NCBI GenBank assembly: GCA_013152355.1 | Contig: JAADGO010000012.1 | Location: 1 to 43,017 of the forward strand | Reading direction: 5' to 3' | DNA length: 43,017 nucleotides | DNA from: Chlorobiota bacterium | GTDB lineage: Bacteria > Bacteroidota > Bacteroidia > Bacteroidales > Prolixibacteraceae | Part shown: piece after piece, positions 34,504 through 43,017 of the stretch | Layout of the letters: each line of letters begins with the position of its first letter | How positions within the stretch are numbered: position 1 is the first letter of the stretch | Made by a program: the position numbers and the translations under genes | The notes under the pieces: generated by a model | Told to the model about the DNA's origin: nothing | The model's database searches: none | Seen by the model: the letters and a program-made list of their open reading frames with translations, nothing else

Positions 34504-35298
34504 ATGAAACAATACCTTGAATTACTGGAGCATGTTTTGTCAACCGGTGCTAAAAAGGAGGACAGGACGGGGACCGGGACGATAAGTGTCTTTGGGCATC
34601 AGATGCGGTTTAATTTAGAAGAAGGTTTCCCTGTATTAACCACAAAGAAACTGCACCTGAAATCTATCATCTATGAGCTTTTATGGTTTTTAAAAGGCGA
34701 CACTAATATAAAATATTTACAGGATCATGGTGTTCGGATCTGGAATGAATGGGCCGATGAGAATGGCAACCTCGGGCATATTTATGGTTACCAATGGCGG
34801 TCTTGGCCAACTCCTGATGGCAACCATATCGACCAGATAACAGAGGTAGTTAAAGGAATACAAAATAACCCTTATTCACGCAGGCTTTTGGTAAGTGCAT
34901 GGAATGTGGGAGAGCTTGATAAGATGAACCTGCCGCCATGCCACATCCTTTTCCAGTTTTATGTGGCGAATGGGAAACTTTCGTGCCAGTTGTACCAACG
35001 CAGTGCCGACATTTTCCTTGGAGTGCCTTTCAATATTGCCTCGTATGCACTTCTCACTATGATGATGGCGCAGGTAACCGGGCTTCAGTTAGGTGATTTT
35101 GTCCACACTTTAGGCGATGGGCATATTTACCTGAACCACATTGAACAGGTTAAGCTGCAACTAACCCGCAAACCTTATTCGTTACCAGAAATGAAAATTA
35201 ATCCCGATAGAAAGTCTATATTCGACTTCGAATTTGAGGATTTTGAACTGGTTAATTACCGGGCGCATCCTCATATAAAGGGGAAAGTCGCTGTATAA
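34504..35298 (+). CDS. thyA: Thymidylate synthase
   Basis: ThyA methylates dUMP to dTMP using methylene-tetrahydrofolate. The 264-residue length equals the compact bacterial form. The nucleophile is C146 in [16 protein letters not shown] (phosphate and folate side), WLK-like [50 protein letters not shown] and the C-terminal KGKVAV are present. It is followed after 41 bases by folA, which regenerates the folate oxidised here, and the pair is surely cotranscribed. Confidence 0.98.
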   Translation: MKQYLELLEHVLSTGAKKEDRTGTGTISVFGHQMRFNLEEGFPVLTTKKLHLKSIIYELLWFLKGDTNIKYLQDHGVRIWNEWADENGNLGHIYGYQWRSWPTPDGNHIDQITEVVKGIQNNPYSRRLLVSAWNVGELDKMNLPPCHILFQFYVANGKLSCQLYQRSADIFLGVPFNIASYALLTMMMAQVTGLQLGDFVHTLGDGHIYLNHIEQVKLQLTRKPYSLPEMKINPDRKSIFDFEFEDFELVNYRAHPHIKGKVAV

Positions 35299-35339
35299 GA
35301 GCCCTTTCCTTCACACAGTAATTTTAGAAATACATACAG

Positions 35340-35840
35340 ATGATTCATAAAAACATATCAATAATCGTTGCCATTGCTGAAAACTTTGCAATCGGTAAAG
35401 ACAACGACCTGCTTTTCCACCTGCCAAACGACCTGAAACGTTTCAAACAAATAACATCGGGGCATACTATTATCATGGGGCGGAATACATTACTGTCGCT
35501 GCCCAAATGGCCTTTGCCCAACCGCCGGCACATTGTTATTACCGATAATAAGCAGGATAATTTCCCCGGATGTGAAATAGTCTTTTCAATAGAAGAGGCA
35601 GTTAATCTTTTACAAAATGAGGAAGAAGCTTTTATAATCGGGGGCGGCTCAATATACAGGCAGTTTTACCCTTTGTCGGGGAAGTTGTACCTTACACTGG
35701 TACATAAAAGTTTTGATGCGGATGTATTTTTTCCTGAGATTGCATGGGGCGAATGGGAAGAAATATCAAGGGAAGATCATTTTGACGAGAAAAACAGATT
35801 TAATTATTCCTATCTAAACCTGAAACGCAAGGATATTTAA
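35340..35840 (+). CDS. folA: Dihydrofolate reductase
   Basis: DHFR reduces dihydrofolate with NADPH. The 166-residue protein has VAIAENFAIGKDNDLLFHLPNDLKRFK, containing the catalytic acid in PNDL. GHTIIMGRNTLLSLPKWPLPNRRHIVIT and FIIGGGSIYRQFYP supply NADPH contacts. The end, RFNYSYLNLKRKD, is normal. Partnered with thyA upstream. A small hairpin (CTACTG-TAGGT-CAGTAG, 35842-35858) follows the stop codon without a T tract. Confidence 0.97.
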   Translation: MIHKNISIIVAIAENFAIGKDNDLLFHLPNDLKRFKQITSGHTIIMGRNTLLSLPKWPLPNRRHIVITDNKQDNFPGCEIVFSIEEAVNLLQNEEEAFIIGGGSIYRQFYPLSGKLYLTLVHKSFDADVFFPEIAWGEWEEISREDHFDEKNRFNYSYLNLKRKDI

Positions 35841-35986
35841 CCTACTGTAGGTCAGTAGAAGATGTATTATATCAAGTCGCCAGCAACTAATTATCTGATG
35901 ATATTTTTATTCAAAGATTAAACCTTTTGCAATCTGTTTTATCTAAACGGTTAGTTCCATTTAATTAACAATTAAACATCATTATT

Positions 35987-36823
35987 ATGAAAATCAGGAT
36001 TTATGTACTAATCGCAATACTGGGCATCGTGTTTACTGCCTGTGAAAAGAATAACCCCGTAAAAGAAGGGCTCACAGAAAAATCATTACAGTTGGTAGCA
36101 GATGAGGCTGACGCAACAGCTATAATCGATGATATTATGAAAGATATTGACTTTTACTCTGAAATAGGTGAAGGCATGAATTTAAAATCGGCAGCTGTTG
36201 ACGGCGGTTGTCCTGTAATTACCGTAGAACGAGGAGATGACAATGGTTGGCCGCGCACAGTTACCATTGATTTTGGAGACGGATGCGAAACAAGGAACGG
36301 GAAGATAAAGTCGGGGAAAGTCATTATCACAAAATCAGCTAAATGGAAAGAAGAAGGGGCCACACGCTCAGTCACTTTCGAAGAATTCTATGTCAACGGA
36401 GCATTGGTTGAAGGGACAAAAAATATTATAAACGATGGGGAAAAGAATGGTGTTTGGTCGTTCTCTATCAACAATTCCATTACCATTACCCTGGACGATA
36501 CGATCAAAGTTTCAAGGACAGCAGTCAAAACCCGTGAGTTTATTGCCGGTTTTGACACTCCCAGGAACCGGGCAGACGACCTTATCCATGTAAGCGGCAC
36601 TGTTACGGTTAACCGGAACGGGAAAACCTACACACGTGAAATTACCAGCCCATTGGTAATCAATGGTGCATGCAGGTTTATTGTGGCAGGGGTGGTTGAA
36701 ATCACCAGAAACGATGAAATTATCACACTGGATTATGGCGATGGCTCATGCGACTCAAAAGCAACGATCTCGAAAGGAGGCGAAACCAGAGAGATAGACC
36801 TTGCAAAACGAAGGAGGCATTAA
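35987..36823 (+). CDS. Hypothetical lipoprotein with repeated GDGxC motifs
   Basis: The 278-residue protein begins with a lipoprotein signal (MKIRIYVLIAILGIVFTAC, lipidated Cys at 19). The mature part is beta-rich with two related segments: VTIDFGDGCETRNGKIKSGK (about 92-111) and ITLDYGDGSCDSKATISKG (about 245-263). These suggest an internal duplication. FYVNGALVEGTKN and SPLVINGACRFIVAGVVEI separate them. I recognise this combination as a recurrent Bacteroidota lipoprotein type without a known function. It is monocistronic, closed by a terminator. Confidence 0.75.
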   Translation: MKIRIYVLIAILGIVFTACEKNNPVKEGLTEKSLQLVADEADATAIIDDIMKDIDFYSEIGEGMNLKSAAVDGGCPVITVERGDDNGWPRTVTIDFGDGCETRNGKIKSGKVIITKSAKWKEEGATRSVTFEEFYVNGALVEGTKNIINDGEKNGVWSFSINNSITITLDDTIKVSRTAVKTREFIAGFDTPRNRADDLIHVSGTVTVNRNGKTYTREITSPLVINGACRFIVAGVVEITRNDEIITLDYGDGSCDSKATISKGGETREIDLAKRRRH

Positions 36824-36839
36824 TATTAATATGGATAAG

Positions 36840-36870
36840 GAAGCCATCTCCTAAAAGGGATGGCTTCTTT
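36840..36870 (+). terminator. Terminator after the lipoprotein gene
   Basis: GAAGCCAT and ATGGCTTC form an 8-bp stem, extended inward by CTCC/GGG with a bulge, followed by TTT. Confidence 0.7.
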
Positions 36871-36888
36871 ATGTTAGGTAAGTAAAAA

Positions 36889-36945
36889 ACTGTTTAAAAA
36901 TATCACTTCCCCTCAATAATTTGAATTTAACTTTAAACAACTTCA
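36889..36945. repeat. GTTTAAA-family element upstream of rpsO
   Basis: ACTGTTTAAA (36889-36898) and TTTAACTTTAAACAACTTCA (36926-36945) face each other as an imperfect inverted pair about 27 bases apart. The second is identical to the copies at 11683 and 30275. The arrangement looks like a tiny element with inverted ends, or two insertions. Confidence 0.65.
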
Positions 36946-36966
36946 TTATAAGCAAGCATAAGCCTA

Positions 36967-36997
36967 TTGTGTATCACATTAATTTTAATTATTTTTG
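36967..36997 (+). promoter_or_regulatory. rpsO promoter
   Basis: TTG at 36967-36969 and TATTTTTG at 36990-36997 are 20 bases apart: a textbook Bacteroidota -33/-7 promoter and the best in the window. Transcription would start near 37004, leaving a leader of about 87 bases before the rpsO ATG, long enough for regulatory structure. Confidence 0.7.
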
Positions 36998-37090
36998 CAC
37001 AGCTTTTTTTTGAAGCCAGATAATTTTACACCGTTGTTATTGAGAGCGATGCTGCGGTGTAATCATTGTATAACGTTAGTAAAATTTAAT

Positions 37091-37360
37091 ATGTATTTAA
37101 CAGGAGAAAAGAAAAAAGAGATTTTTGCCCAGTTAGGCAAAGGAGAACAAGACACAGGTAGTGCAGAAGGCCAGATCGGGCTGTTCACATTCAGGATAAA
37201 TCACCTGACAGAACACCTTAAGGTCAATAAAAAAGACCACAGCACAAGGCGTGCATTGATTAAGTTAGTAGGGAAAAGGCGTAGCTTGCTTGATTACCTG
37301 AAAAGCAAAGATATAGAACGCTACCGGGCTATTATTAAAGAGCTGGGATTACGTAAGTAA
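37091..37360 (+). CDS. rpsO: 30S ribosomal protein S15
   Basis: S15 binds the central domain of 16S rRNA early in small-subunit assembly. The 89-residue protein is full length: [32 protein letters not shown], the [20 protein letters not shown] rRNA-binding region, and the [28 protein letters not shown] end. The frame is open back to 36995, but that ATG lies inside the promoter, so the start at 37091 is the real one. A terminator and then pnp follow, an old and widely conserved order. Confidence 0.98.
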   Translation: MYLTGEKKKEIFAQLGKGEQDTGSAEGQIGLFTFRINHLTEHLKVNKKDHSTRRALIKLVGKRRSLLDYLKSKDIERYRAIIKELGLRK

Positions 37361-37371
37361 AAAAAATAGAG

Positions 37372-37401
37372 AAAAGGCAATGCTTGACATTGCCTTTTTT
37401 T
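37372..37401 (+). terminator. Terminator after rpsO
   Basis: AAAAGGCAATG, loop CTTGA, CATTGCCTTTT with further T. A perfect 10-11 bp stem that separates rpsO from pnp. Confidence 0.85.
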
Positions 37402-37463
37402 GTAATTTAGGCAAAATTCCTCACCACCCATTTTTTTAACAATGAAATTATAATTAAAACATT

Positions 37464-38672
37464 ATGGTAAATGCTACAATTAAAACAATCGAACTAGCTG
37501 ATGGCCGTACGGTTACCATTGAAACCGGCAAACTGGCAAAACAAGCTGACGGGTCGGTTGTTGTACAAATGGGTGACACCATGTTGCTGGCCACAGTTGT
37601 ATCGGCCAAAGAAGCCAGAGAAGATATTGATTTTATGCCTCTTTCAGTTGATTACCGTGAAAAGTTCTCATCTGCAGGAAGGTTTCCCGGCGGATTCCTG
37701 AAAAGGGAAGCCCGCCCATCAGACAATGAAATCTTAACAGCACGGTTAGTCGACCGTGTTTTACGCCCTTTATTCCCTGAAAATTACCACGCCGAAACAG
37801 CCGTGATGATTTCTCTCATCTCTGCCGACAAGGATAATATTCCTGATGCCCTGGCAGGGCTGGCAGCATCTGCTGCAATCGCCGTTTCCGATGTGCCGTT
37901 TGAATGCCCGGTCTCTGAGGCCAGGGTAGCCCGCGTAAATGGCGAATTAATTATCAACCCTACTTATTCGCAATTGGAAGAAGCGGATTTGGATATTGTT
38001 GTAGGTGCCTCGCACGACAACATTATGATGGTAGAAGGAGAAATGGACGAAGTGTCGGAAGAAGAAATGCTCGAGGCTATCAAATTTGCACACGATGAAG
38101 TTAAAAAACAGTGTATTGCCCAGAATGAGCTTATTGCCGAGTTGGGGGTAGTGAAACGCGAATACAGCCATGAAACCAATGATGAAGAATTAAGGGAAAG
38201 AGTAAACAAAGACCTTTACCAGCCTTGTTATGAACTTGTGAAAAAGCAAATAGCCAACAAGCAGGAACGCCTGGATAGTTTTGCGGCATTGCGCGATGAG
38301 TTTATTGAGAAATACCTGGAAGAAAATGCGGATAACGAAGAAATTGACCTTGAATTGAATACCAACCTCATTAAAAGGTACTTCCACGATGTGGAAAAAG
38401 AAGCCATGCGCCGTATGATCCTTGATGAGGGCATCAGGCTCGATGGCCGGTCGACCACTGATATCCGCCCAATTTGGGGCGAAACCAATTACCTGCCTGG
38501 AACCCATGGCTCGTCAATTTTCACAAGGGGCGAAACCCAGTCGTTATCATCTGTAACACTGGGGACGAAAAAATTATTGACAATGTCACTATCCAGGGGA
38601 AAGAGAAATTTTTACTACATTACAACTTCCCACCATTCTGTGTTGGCGAAGCTAAAACACCAAGAGGGTTAA
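37464..38672 (+). CDS. pnp: Polynucleotide phosphorylase, N-terminal part (frameshifted gene)
   Basis: PNPase degrades RNA from the 3' end by phosphorolysis. This frame gives the first RNase PH domain ([29 protein letters not shown] region, [24 protein letters not shown]), the helical linker, and the start of the second RNase PH domain ([30 protein letters not shown]). After VTLGT at about 38567 the frame leaves the family: the remaining 35 residues ([11 protein letters not shown] onward) are junk before the stop. The family sequence resumes in another frame at DEKIIDNV (38564). Comparison with TLGTKLDEKIID of relatives implies loss of ten bases, or equivalently one missing base in the A run 38568-38573 together with a three-residue shorter loop. 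If real, the protein lacks its catalytic second half. Confidence 0.9.
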   Translation: MVNATIKTIELADGRTVTIETGKLAKQADGSVVVQMGDTMLLATVVSAKEAREDIDFMPLSVDYREKFSSAGRFPGGFLKREARPSDNEILTARLVDRVLRPLFPENYHAETAVMISLISADKDNIPDALAGLAASAAIAVSDVPFECPVSEARVARVNGELIINPTYSQLEEADLDIVVGASHDNIMMVEGEMDEVSEEEMLEAIKFAHDEVKKQCIAQNELIAELGVVKREYSHETNDEELRERVNKDLYQPCYELVKKQIANKQERLDSFAALRDEFIEKYLEENADNEEIDLELNTNLIKRYFHDVEKEAMRRMILDEGIRLDGRSTTDIRPIWGETNYLPGTHGSSIFTRGETQSLSSVTLGTKKLLTMSLSRGKRNFYYITTSHHSVLAKLKHQEG

Positions 38673-39679
38673 GCCGCCGTGAAATAGGGCATGGGAACCT
38701 TGCGCACCGGGCATTGAAAAGGGTGATCCCTGAAGATTTCCCATACATGGTGAGGATTGTTTCCGATATACTTGAATCAAACGGGTCGTCATCAATGGCA
38801 ACGGTTTGTGCAGGTACCATGGCAATGATGGATGCAGGGATAAAAATTACCAGCCCTGTTTCAGGGATCGCAATGGGGTTAATCACCGATAAAGATTCAG
38901 GCAAATATGCTATACTATCCGATATTTTAGGAGATGAAGACCATTTGGGTGATATGGACTTTAAAGTGACCGGTACCGAAAACGGGATTACAGCCACACA
39001 AATGGATATTAAGGTAGACGGGCTTTCTTATGAAATCCTGGCTAAAGCATTGGAGCAGGCCAAAGAGGGTCGTTTGTATATATTGGAGAAAATCCTGGAA
39101 ACAATTCCTGAGCCAAGGCCCGACTTTAAACCGAATGTGCCTCGTATTGAAACCATCATCATCCCAAAAGATATGATCGGCGCAATTATCGGGCCGGGAG
39201 GGAAAGTTATTCAGCAAATGCAGGAAGATACAAGTACCGTTATCGTAATTGAAGAAGTAGACAATGTTGGCATTGTTGAAATTTCGGCACCCAACGTTGA
39301 CTCCATTGAAGCAGCCAAGTCAATAATTAAAGGCATTATTGCAGTGCCCGAAGTTGGAACCGTATACAAAGGGAAAGTTAAGTCTATCGTTTCATTTGGG
39401 GCGTTTGTTGAGATATTACCGGGGAAAGAGGGGTTGCTCCATATTTCCGAGATCGACTGGAAGCGGGTTGAATCAGCCGAAGAGGTTCTTAAAGAAGGCG
39501 AAGAAGTTGAAGTGAAACTGATTGGGTTTGACGATAAAACCGGAAAACTCAAACTCTCCAGGAGAGCCTTATTACCTAAACCGGAAGGCTACGTTGAAAG
39601 GCCTGCAAGGCGCAACAACGACAGAAGGCCTCCACGGAGGAATGATGACAGAAGGCCCCCTCATAGAGGCAGGGACTAA
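38474..39679 (+). CDS. pnp: Polynucleotide phosphorylase, C-terminal part (frameshifted gene)
   Basis: True homology starts at 38564 ([16 protein letters not shown]); the listed start is only the first TTG of the open frame and has no support as a real start. The frame encodes the rest of the second, catalytic RNase PH domain ([31 protein letters not shown], and the catalytic Asp region [17 protein letters not shown]). A KH domain follows with the GPGG loop in [14 protein letters not shown]. Then come an S1 domain ([31 protein letters not shown]) and an Arg/Pro-rich tail ending HRGRD. Everything is intact, so selection has kept this half until very recently or the break is artificial. A strong terminator follows. 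Confidence 0.88.
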   Translation: MGRNQLPAWNPWLVNFHKGRNPVVIICNTGDEKIIDNVTIQGKEKFLLHYNFPPFCVGEAKTPRGLSRREIGHGNLAHRALKRVIPEDFPYMVRIVSDILESNGSSSMATVCAGTMAMMDAGIKITSPVSGIAMGLITDKDSGKYAILSDILGDEDHLGDMDFKVTGTENGITATQMDIKVDGLSYEILAKALEQAKEGRLYILEKILETIPEPRPDFKPNVPRIETIIIPKDMIGAIIGPGGKVIQQMQEDTSTVIVIEEVDNVGIVEISAPNVDSIEAAKSIIKGIIAVPEVGTVYKGKVKSIVSFGAFVEILPGKEGLLHISEIDWKRVESAEEVLKEGEEVEVKLIGFDDKTGKLKLSRRALLPKPEGYVERPARRNNDRRPPRRNDDRRPPHRGRD

Positions 39680-39687
39680 AAAATATC

Positions 39688-39720
39688 AAAAAAAACCGCT
39701 CTTTGCAGAGCGGTTTTTTT
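39688..39720 (+). terminator. Terminator after pnp
   Basis: A-run then CCGCTCT, loop TTGC, AGAGCGG and T7-8; a perfect stem with flanking A and T tracts, able to act on both strands. Confidence 0.9.
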
Positions 39721-39749
39721 GATTCCTTTAAAAATATTAAGAAGCTGCA

Positions 39750-40232
39750 ATGGACAATTGGGAAGAACAAATTAAAGAGGTAATACATTCAAAACTCGAA
39801 GGCATAAAAGACCGGGATTTAAGATTCTTCAGGATTGAGGAATTTATCCGTAATGTAGTCCGTACCGGCAAATTTTCAAATAATTGCCCGGTGTGCAACT
39901 CTAATAAAACAGAGATTAACGCCATCATCGAGAAAATTGACGAGGCAGTTAAGGTCCCGGGGCGATCACGAAGAGAATACAGCCGGTTTATCAGCCGGCT
40001 ATCAGGGCATATAACGAAGAAACACCATTTTTACCCGCCATATCATTTTACCTACCTGTTTTCATTCATTGGACTGTCTGCCGGGTTAATCACCGGCTTT
40101 CTGGGGTCAATGCTTTTCCCGTCAACCGGGTGGACAATCCTTATTGTTGGTTTTATTGTAGGATTGCTTGCGGGGCAGGTACTGGGGAATAGGAAAGACC
40201 ATATTATACGTACTGAAGGCATGTTAATGTAA
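39750..40232 (+). CDS. Hypothetical membrane protein with CPVC motif
   Basis: The 160-residue protein has a soluble, charged N-terminal half with a single C-P-V-C motif (about residues 49-52, NCPVCNSNKTEI) and a following HITKKHHFYPPYH cluster. The Cys pair and the His residues could together bind a metal. Two membrane helices follow (about 103-121 and 127-145, both glycine-rich), and a short basic tail. I do not recognise a named family with confidence; similar short proteins with this layout occur in Bacteroidales. It is between pnp and a nucleoside kinase with its own spacing, no operon evident. Confidence 0.7.
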   Translation: MDNWEEQIKEVIHSKLEGIKDRDLRFFRIEEFIRNVVRTGKFSNNCPVCNSNKTEINAIIEKIDEAVKVPGRSRREYSRFISRLSGHITKKHHFYPPYHFTYLFSFIGLSAGLITGFLGSMLFPSTGWTILIVGFIVGLLAGQVLGNRKDHIIRTEGMLM

Positions 40233-40294
40233 CCCTGTATTGTAGTTATACCCAGAAAGTCCGGCTTCTTCATTAGTCTCTGCAAGAAAAATAG

Positions 40295-40302
40295 TATTTT
40301 TG
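40295..40302 (+). promoter_or_regulatory. -7 element of deoxynucleoside kinase promoter
   Basis: TATTTTTG is an exact TAnnTTTG match, 41 bases before the ATG at 40343. Confidence 0.45.
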
Positions 40303-40342
40303 GATTCTAACAGGATAATTATTTTTGAAAATTCAATGTGGC

Positions 40343-40978
40343 ATGGATATTCGTTTTTTAGTAATTGAAGGGAATATTGGCTCCGGCAAAACATCGTTGG
40401 CAAAAAAATTAAGTGCCGAGTATAATGCTAAACTTGTACTCGAACAGTTTGCCGACAACCCATTCCTGCCTAAATTTTATGAAAACCCGGAAAAATATTC
40501 ATTCCCTCTTGAGCTTTCATTCCTGGCCGAACGGTACAAGCAAATAAAAAAGGAAATACTTAACCCCGGCCTGTTTCATTCACTTATAATTGCCGATTAC
40601 TATTTCTCTAAATCTGCCATATTTGCCAAGAATACGCTGCAAAAGGATGAATACAACCTCTTTAATCAGATTTTCAACATCATATTTGAATCAATGCCAA
40701 AGCCGGACCTTTATGTGTACCTTAGTTTAAGTATTGAAAATTTGCTAAATAATATTCAAATAAGAGGGAGGGCATACGAACAAACCATTGATTCGGGCTA
40801 CCTCGAAAAAATCAGGCAGGGGTATATTAATTACCTCAAACAGGTTACCGATTTCCCTGTCCTCATTTTAGACACCAATAATATCGACTTTGTACATAAT
40901 ATTGAAGGTTATAAACTAATAAAGGACGCAATCTTTAAAAGTGATTATAAATTAGGCATAAACAGGGTAATATTGTAA
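40343..40978 (+). CDS. Deoxynucleoside kinase
   Basis: This 211-residue kinase phosphorylates deoxynucleosides with ATP in the nucleotide salvage pathway. The P-loop is GNIGSGKTS (residues 10-18), close to the N-terminus, followed by LEQFADNPFLPKFYENPEKYSFPLELSFLAERYKQ, the substrate-binding region of the dCK/dGK family, and a DYYFSKS segment in the place of the usual DRS-type motif. The lid RGRAYEQ contains the phosphate-binding Arg residues. The family suggests deoxyadenosine or deoxyguanosine as substrate, which is not provable here. The start at 40343 is preferred over the TTG at 40325 because MDIRFLVIEGN matches relatives. Confidence 0.9.
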   Translation: MDIRFLVIEGNIGSGKTSLAKKLSAEYNAKLVLEQFADNPFLPKFYENPEKYSFPLELSFLAERYKQIKKEILNPGLFHSLIIADYYFSKSAIFAKNTLQKDEYNLFNQIFNIIFESMPKPDLYVYLSLSIENLLNNIQIRGRAYEQTIDSGYLEKIRQGYINYLKQVTDFPVLILDTNNIDFVHNIEGYKLIKDAIFKSDYKLGINRVIL

Positions 40979-41008
40979 TCATAAACTTTCAAAAAAGAAA
41001 AGCTTTAT

Positions 41009-41016
41009 TAATTTTG
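41009..41016 (+). promoter_or_regulatory. -7 element of TPR/OmpA-like lipoprotein promoter
   Basis: TAATTTTG is an exact TAnnTTTG match, 50 bases before the ATG at 41066. Confidence 0.45.
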
Positions 41017-41065
41017 TGTACAAAATTGGAATTAACAAAGAAATCAATCTAAATTCTTGTCTGTT

Positions 41066-42817
41066 ATGAGGAAATATAATTTTAAAGCTTTAGCTTTTGT
41101 AGTTCTTGCTGCAGTCCTTTCCGGTTGTGCCGGGCTGCAAAAAATGAAAAAAAATGCCAACCAGATTCAGTTCAAAGTCACTCCTGAAGTACTGGAGGCC
41201 AATGGTGGCAAAGTCGATGTCGCTATTGACGGTAAGTTCCCCGCAAAATATTTTATTAAAAAAGCCACATTGGTTGCTACCCCGGTGTTGAAATACGAAG
41301 GAGGGGAAACAGCTCTTGAACCGGTAACTTTACAGGGCGAAAAAGTTGAAGCAAACAATAAAGTTATAAATTATATTAATGGTGGGAGTTATAGTTATAA
41401 GGATGATGTTAAGTATATTGACGATATGAGCCTATCCGACCTGGAAATCAGGATAAAGGCATCAAAAGGCTCAAAAAGCATTGACTTTGCACCGATTAAA
41501 ATAGCTAATGGAGTAATTGCTACAAGTACTTTGCTTGTAAATAGGCCAAAACCTATTTTGGGGATACAAAGAGAAAAAAACACCACCGGCAAGTACGACC
41601 CGAATATCGATGCTTTCCAACGCATTGTACCTGATGAGCTGATGGCCGATATCCATTACCTGATCAACCGGGCAAACCTCCGGAAAAGCGAAATTAACTC
41701 TGACGATATCAAAAAACTAAAAGAGTATACAAAAGATGCTTACAGTGCGGAAAGGAAGAAACTGAAAGGCGTTGAGATTTCGGCTTATGCTTCACCCGAT
41801 GGCACACTTGAATTTAATGCCGACCTTGCTGAAAAACGTGAAGAAACTTCTTCCTCATATATCTCAAAAGAGTTAGAAAAAGAAGGTGTTGAAACAGGGT
41901 TGAAAGCAAGGTATACCCCTGAAGACTGGGAAGGATTTAAAAAATTGATGGAGAAATCCAATATTCAGGATAAAGAGTTGATCCTGCGTGTGCTCTCAAT
42001 GTATAAAGACCCTGAAGTACGCGAACGTGAAATTAAAAACCTTTCTGCAGCATTTACCGCTGTTGCCGAAGAGATACTCCCACGGTTAAGAAGGGCAAAA
42101 ATTGTTACCAGCATTGACCTGATCGGGAAAACAGACGAAGAAATTGCAGCACTTGCCGAATCAAATCCGGCTTCACTGAACCCTGCAGAATTGCTTTATG
42201 CTGCGACTCTTACCGAAGACTTAGGCAAACAACTATCAATCTATAAATCATTCATCAAAGTTTACCCTTCAGACTGGAGAGGCCCGAATAATGCTGGTTT
42301 TGTACTTGTCAAGCAAAACAAATATGATGATGCCAGGCCTTTATTCGAAAAAGCTGAACAACTGAAAAACGATGAGCCCATTATTAAAAATAACCTGGGA
42401 GCTGTTGCCCTGCATGGCGGCAATATTCAAAAAGCAGAAGAATTGTTTGGTGCTGCTGCCGGGGCAGGCGATGAGGTTAACTATAATTTAGGAATGGTTA
42501 GCGTTAAAAAAGCTGAATACGACAAAGCAGTAAGGTACTTCAAAAAAGAGGCAGATGTAAACACTGCTCTGGCAAAAATATTAACAGGCGATAACAATGG
42601 TGCACTTAAAGACCTTGAAAGCACCAACATGCCAGGCTGCTTTATGAAGGAATACTTAAAAGCAGTTATCGGAGCCCGTACAGCAAAAGAAAGCCTGCTT
42701 TTCGACAGCCTTGCAAAAGCAGTGGATATGAATCCTGACCTTAAAGCAAAAGCAAAAAAAGATATGGAATTTGCAAAATACTTTACCGACTCAAAATTCA
42801 TCGCAATTGTTGAATAA
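41066..42817 (+). CDS. TPR and OmpA-like lipoprotein
   Basis: The 583-residue product begins MRKYNFKALAFVVLAAVLSGC, a clear lipoprotein signal with the lipidated Cys at 21. Residues about 35-150 are a beta-rich domain (KVTPEVLEANGGKVDVAIDG). The middle (about 230-330) resembles an OmpA-type peptidoglycan-binding domain (KGVEISAYASPDGTLEFNADLAEKREE), somewhat degenerate. The C-terminal 200 residues contain tetratricopeptide repeats (PNNAGFVLVKQNKYDDARPLFEKAEQL, IKNNLGAVALHGGNIQKAEELF, VNYNLGMVSVKKAEYDKAVRYF). It probably tethers envelope layers or organises a complex; a specific partner cannot be named. The ATG is preferred over the TTG three codons earlier. Confidence 0.85.
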   Translation: MRKYNFKALAFVVLAAVLSGCAGLQKMKKNANQIQFKVTPEVLEANGGKVDVAIDGKFPAKYFIKKATLVATPVLKYEGGETALEPVTLQGEKVEANNKVINYINGGSYSYKDDVKYIDDMSLSDLEIRIKASKGSKSIDFAPIKIANGVIATSTLLVNRPKPILGIQREKNTTGKYDPNIDAFQRIVPDELMADIHYLINRANLRKSEINSDDIKKLKEYTKDAYSAERKKLKGVEISAYASPDGTLEFNADLAEKREETSSSYISKELEKEGVETGLKARYTPEDWEGFKKLMEKSNIQDKELILRVLSMYKDPEVREREIKNLSAAFTAVAEEILPRLRRAKIVTSIDLIGKTDEEIAALAESNPASLNPAELLYAATLTEDLGKQLSIYKSFIKVYPSDWRGPNNAGFVLVKQNKYDDARPLFEKAEQLKNDEPIIKNNLGAVALHGGNIQKAEELFGAAAGAGDEVNYNLGMVSVKKAEYDKAVRYFKKEADVNTALAKILTGDNNGALKDLESTNMPGCFMKEYLKAVIGARTAKESLLFDSLAKAVDMNPDLKAKAKKDMEFAKYFTDSKFIAIVE

Positions 42818-42833
42818 TCTTTTAAAAAGATAT

Positions 42834-42866
42834 AAAAAAAAAGGCAGCTTAAAGCTGCCTTTTTTT
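42834..42866 (+). terminator. Terminator after TPR/OmpA-like gene
   Basis: A9, GGCAGC, loop TTAAA, GCTGCC, T7. A perfect stem with A and T tracts on both sides. The remaining 150 bases to the window end hold no gene that I can see. Confidence 0.9.
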
Positions 42867-43017
42867 ATGCCCAGCCCCCTCCCCTACTAATTTGTAATTT
42901 TAAAATGCAGGTAATTACAGGCATCTGACACTGATTTAATAGAGCTATCCCCCATAAGGATATAATGCCCGCTTTCAGGGGGCTATCGGCATTTCCCCGG
43001 CTTTTTATTTCCGGATA

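Noticed and set aside
38553-38590. Programmed -1 ribosomal frameshifting in pnp
   Set aside because: The A6 run is preceded by G, so it is not a standard A-AAA-AAG-type slippery heptamer. I saw no Shine-Dalgarno stimulator upstream and no strong downstream stem. Relatives encode pnp in one frame. Slippage cannot be excluded but deletion or error is simpler.
42867-43017. Possible structured RNA at the right end of the window
   Set aside because: CCCCC/GGGGG and ATGCC/GGCAT runs can pair, but the pairings conflict and the region is cut by the window end; nothing firm can be called.

Overview
The window is chromosomal DNA of a member of the Bacteroidota, most likely Bacteroidales or a close relative. 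The evidence is a complete SprA translocon gene of the type IX secretion system next to ruvA, a family S46 dipeptidyl-peptidase, a DUF4837 lipoprotein, lipoboxes ending in Cys near most outer-membrane lipoprotein starts, and the Bacteroidota -7 promoter element TAnnTTTG in front of many genes. Base composition is moderately AT-rich with very AT-rich spacers. No tRNA, rRNA, CRISPR array or phage was seen. Apart from the left end this is ordinary core genome.

Layout. 1-570: truncated, frameshifted IS91-family transposase on the minus strand. 670-3840: large secreted glycoside-hydrolase-like protein. 3883-6553 (minus): rnhA and an S46 peptidase. 6771-10400: M23 peptidase, dxr, rseP and tatA (envelope and isoprenoid functions). 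10544-13846: DUF4837 lipoprotein, a small lipoprotein on the minus strand, and an M17 leucyl aminopeptidase. 13981-23192: pdxA, ruvA and the 7.5-kb sprA. 23297-30249: complete trp operon, trpE-G-D-C-F-B-A. 30441-36823: a conserved 63-aa protein, an aminotransferase (minus), alanine dehydrogenase, a voltage-gated-type K+ channel with a C-terminal zinc ribbon, thyA-folA, and a lipoprotein. 37091-39679: rpsO and pnp; pnp is interrupted by a frameshift. 39750-42817: a small membrane protein, a deoxynucleoside kinase and a TPR/OmpA-like lipoprotein.

The most interesting part is the 476-nt spacer between sprA and trpE. It holds two consecutive Trp-rich leader ORFs, MVKQKNTIWLPWWGLLT and MKRFELNNWWWRIIFSQKP. 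Each is followed by its own intrinsic terminator, and each has complementary segments that can form competing hairpins. This reads as a tandem ribosome-mediated transcription attenuator in series in front of one trp operon. Feedback control of TrpE (LLLESS motif) would act on top of it.

Secondary points are the pnp frameshift (a 10-nt deletion between short repeats, or a homopolymer miscall), a family of short intergenic repeats around GTTTAAA, a perfect 39-bp palindrome after the DUF4837 gene, a 30-codon ORF coupled to trpB by a TGATG overlap, and a terminator ending a few bases before the rnhA start codon.
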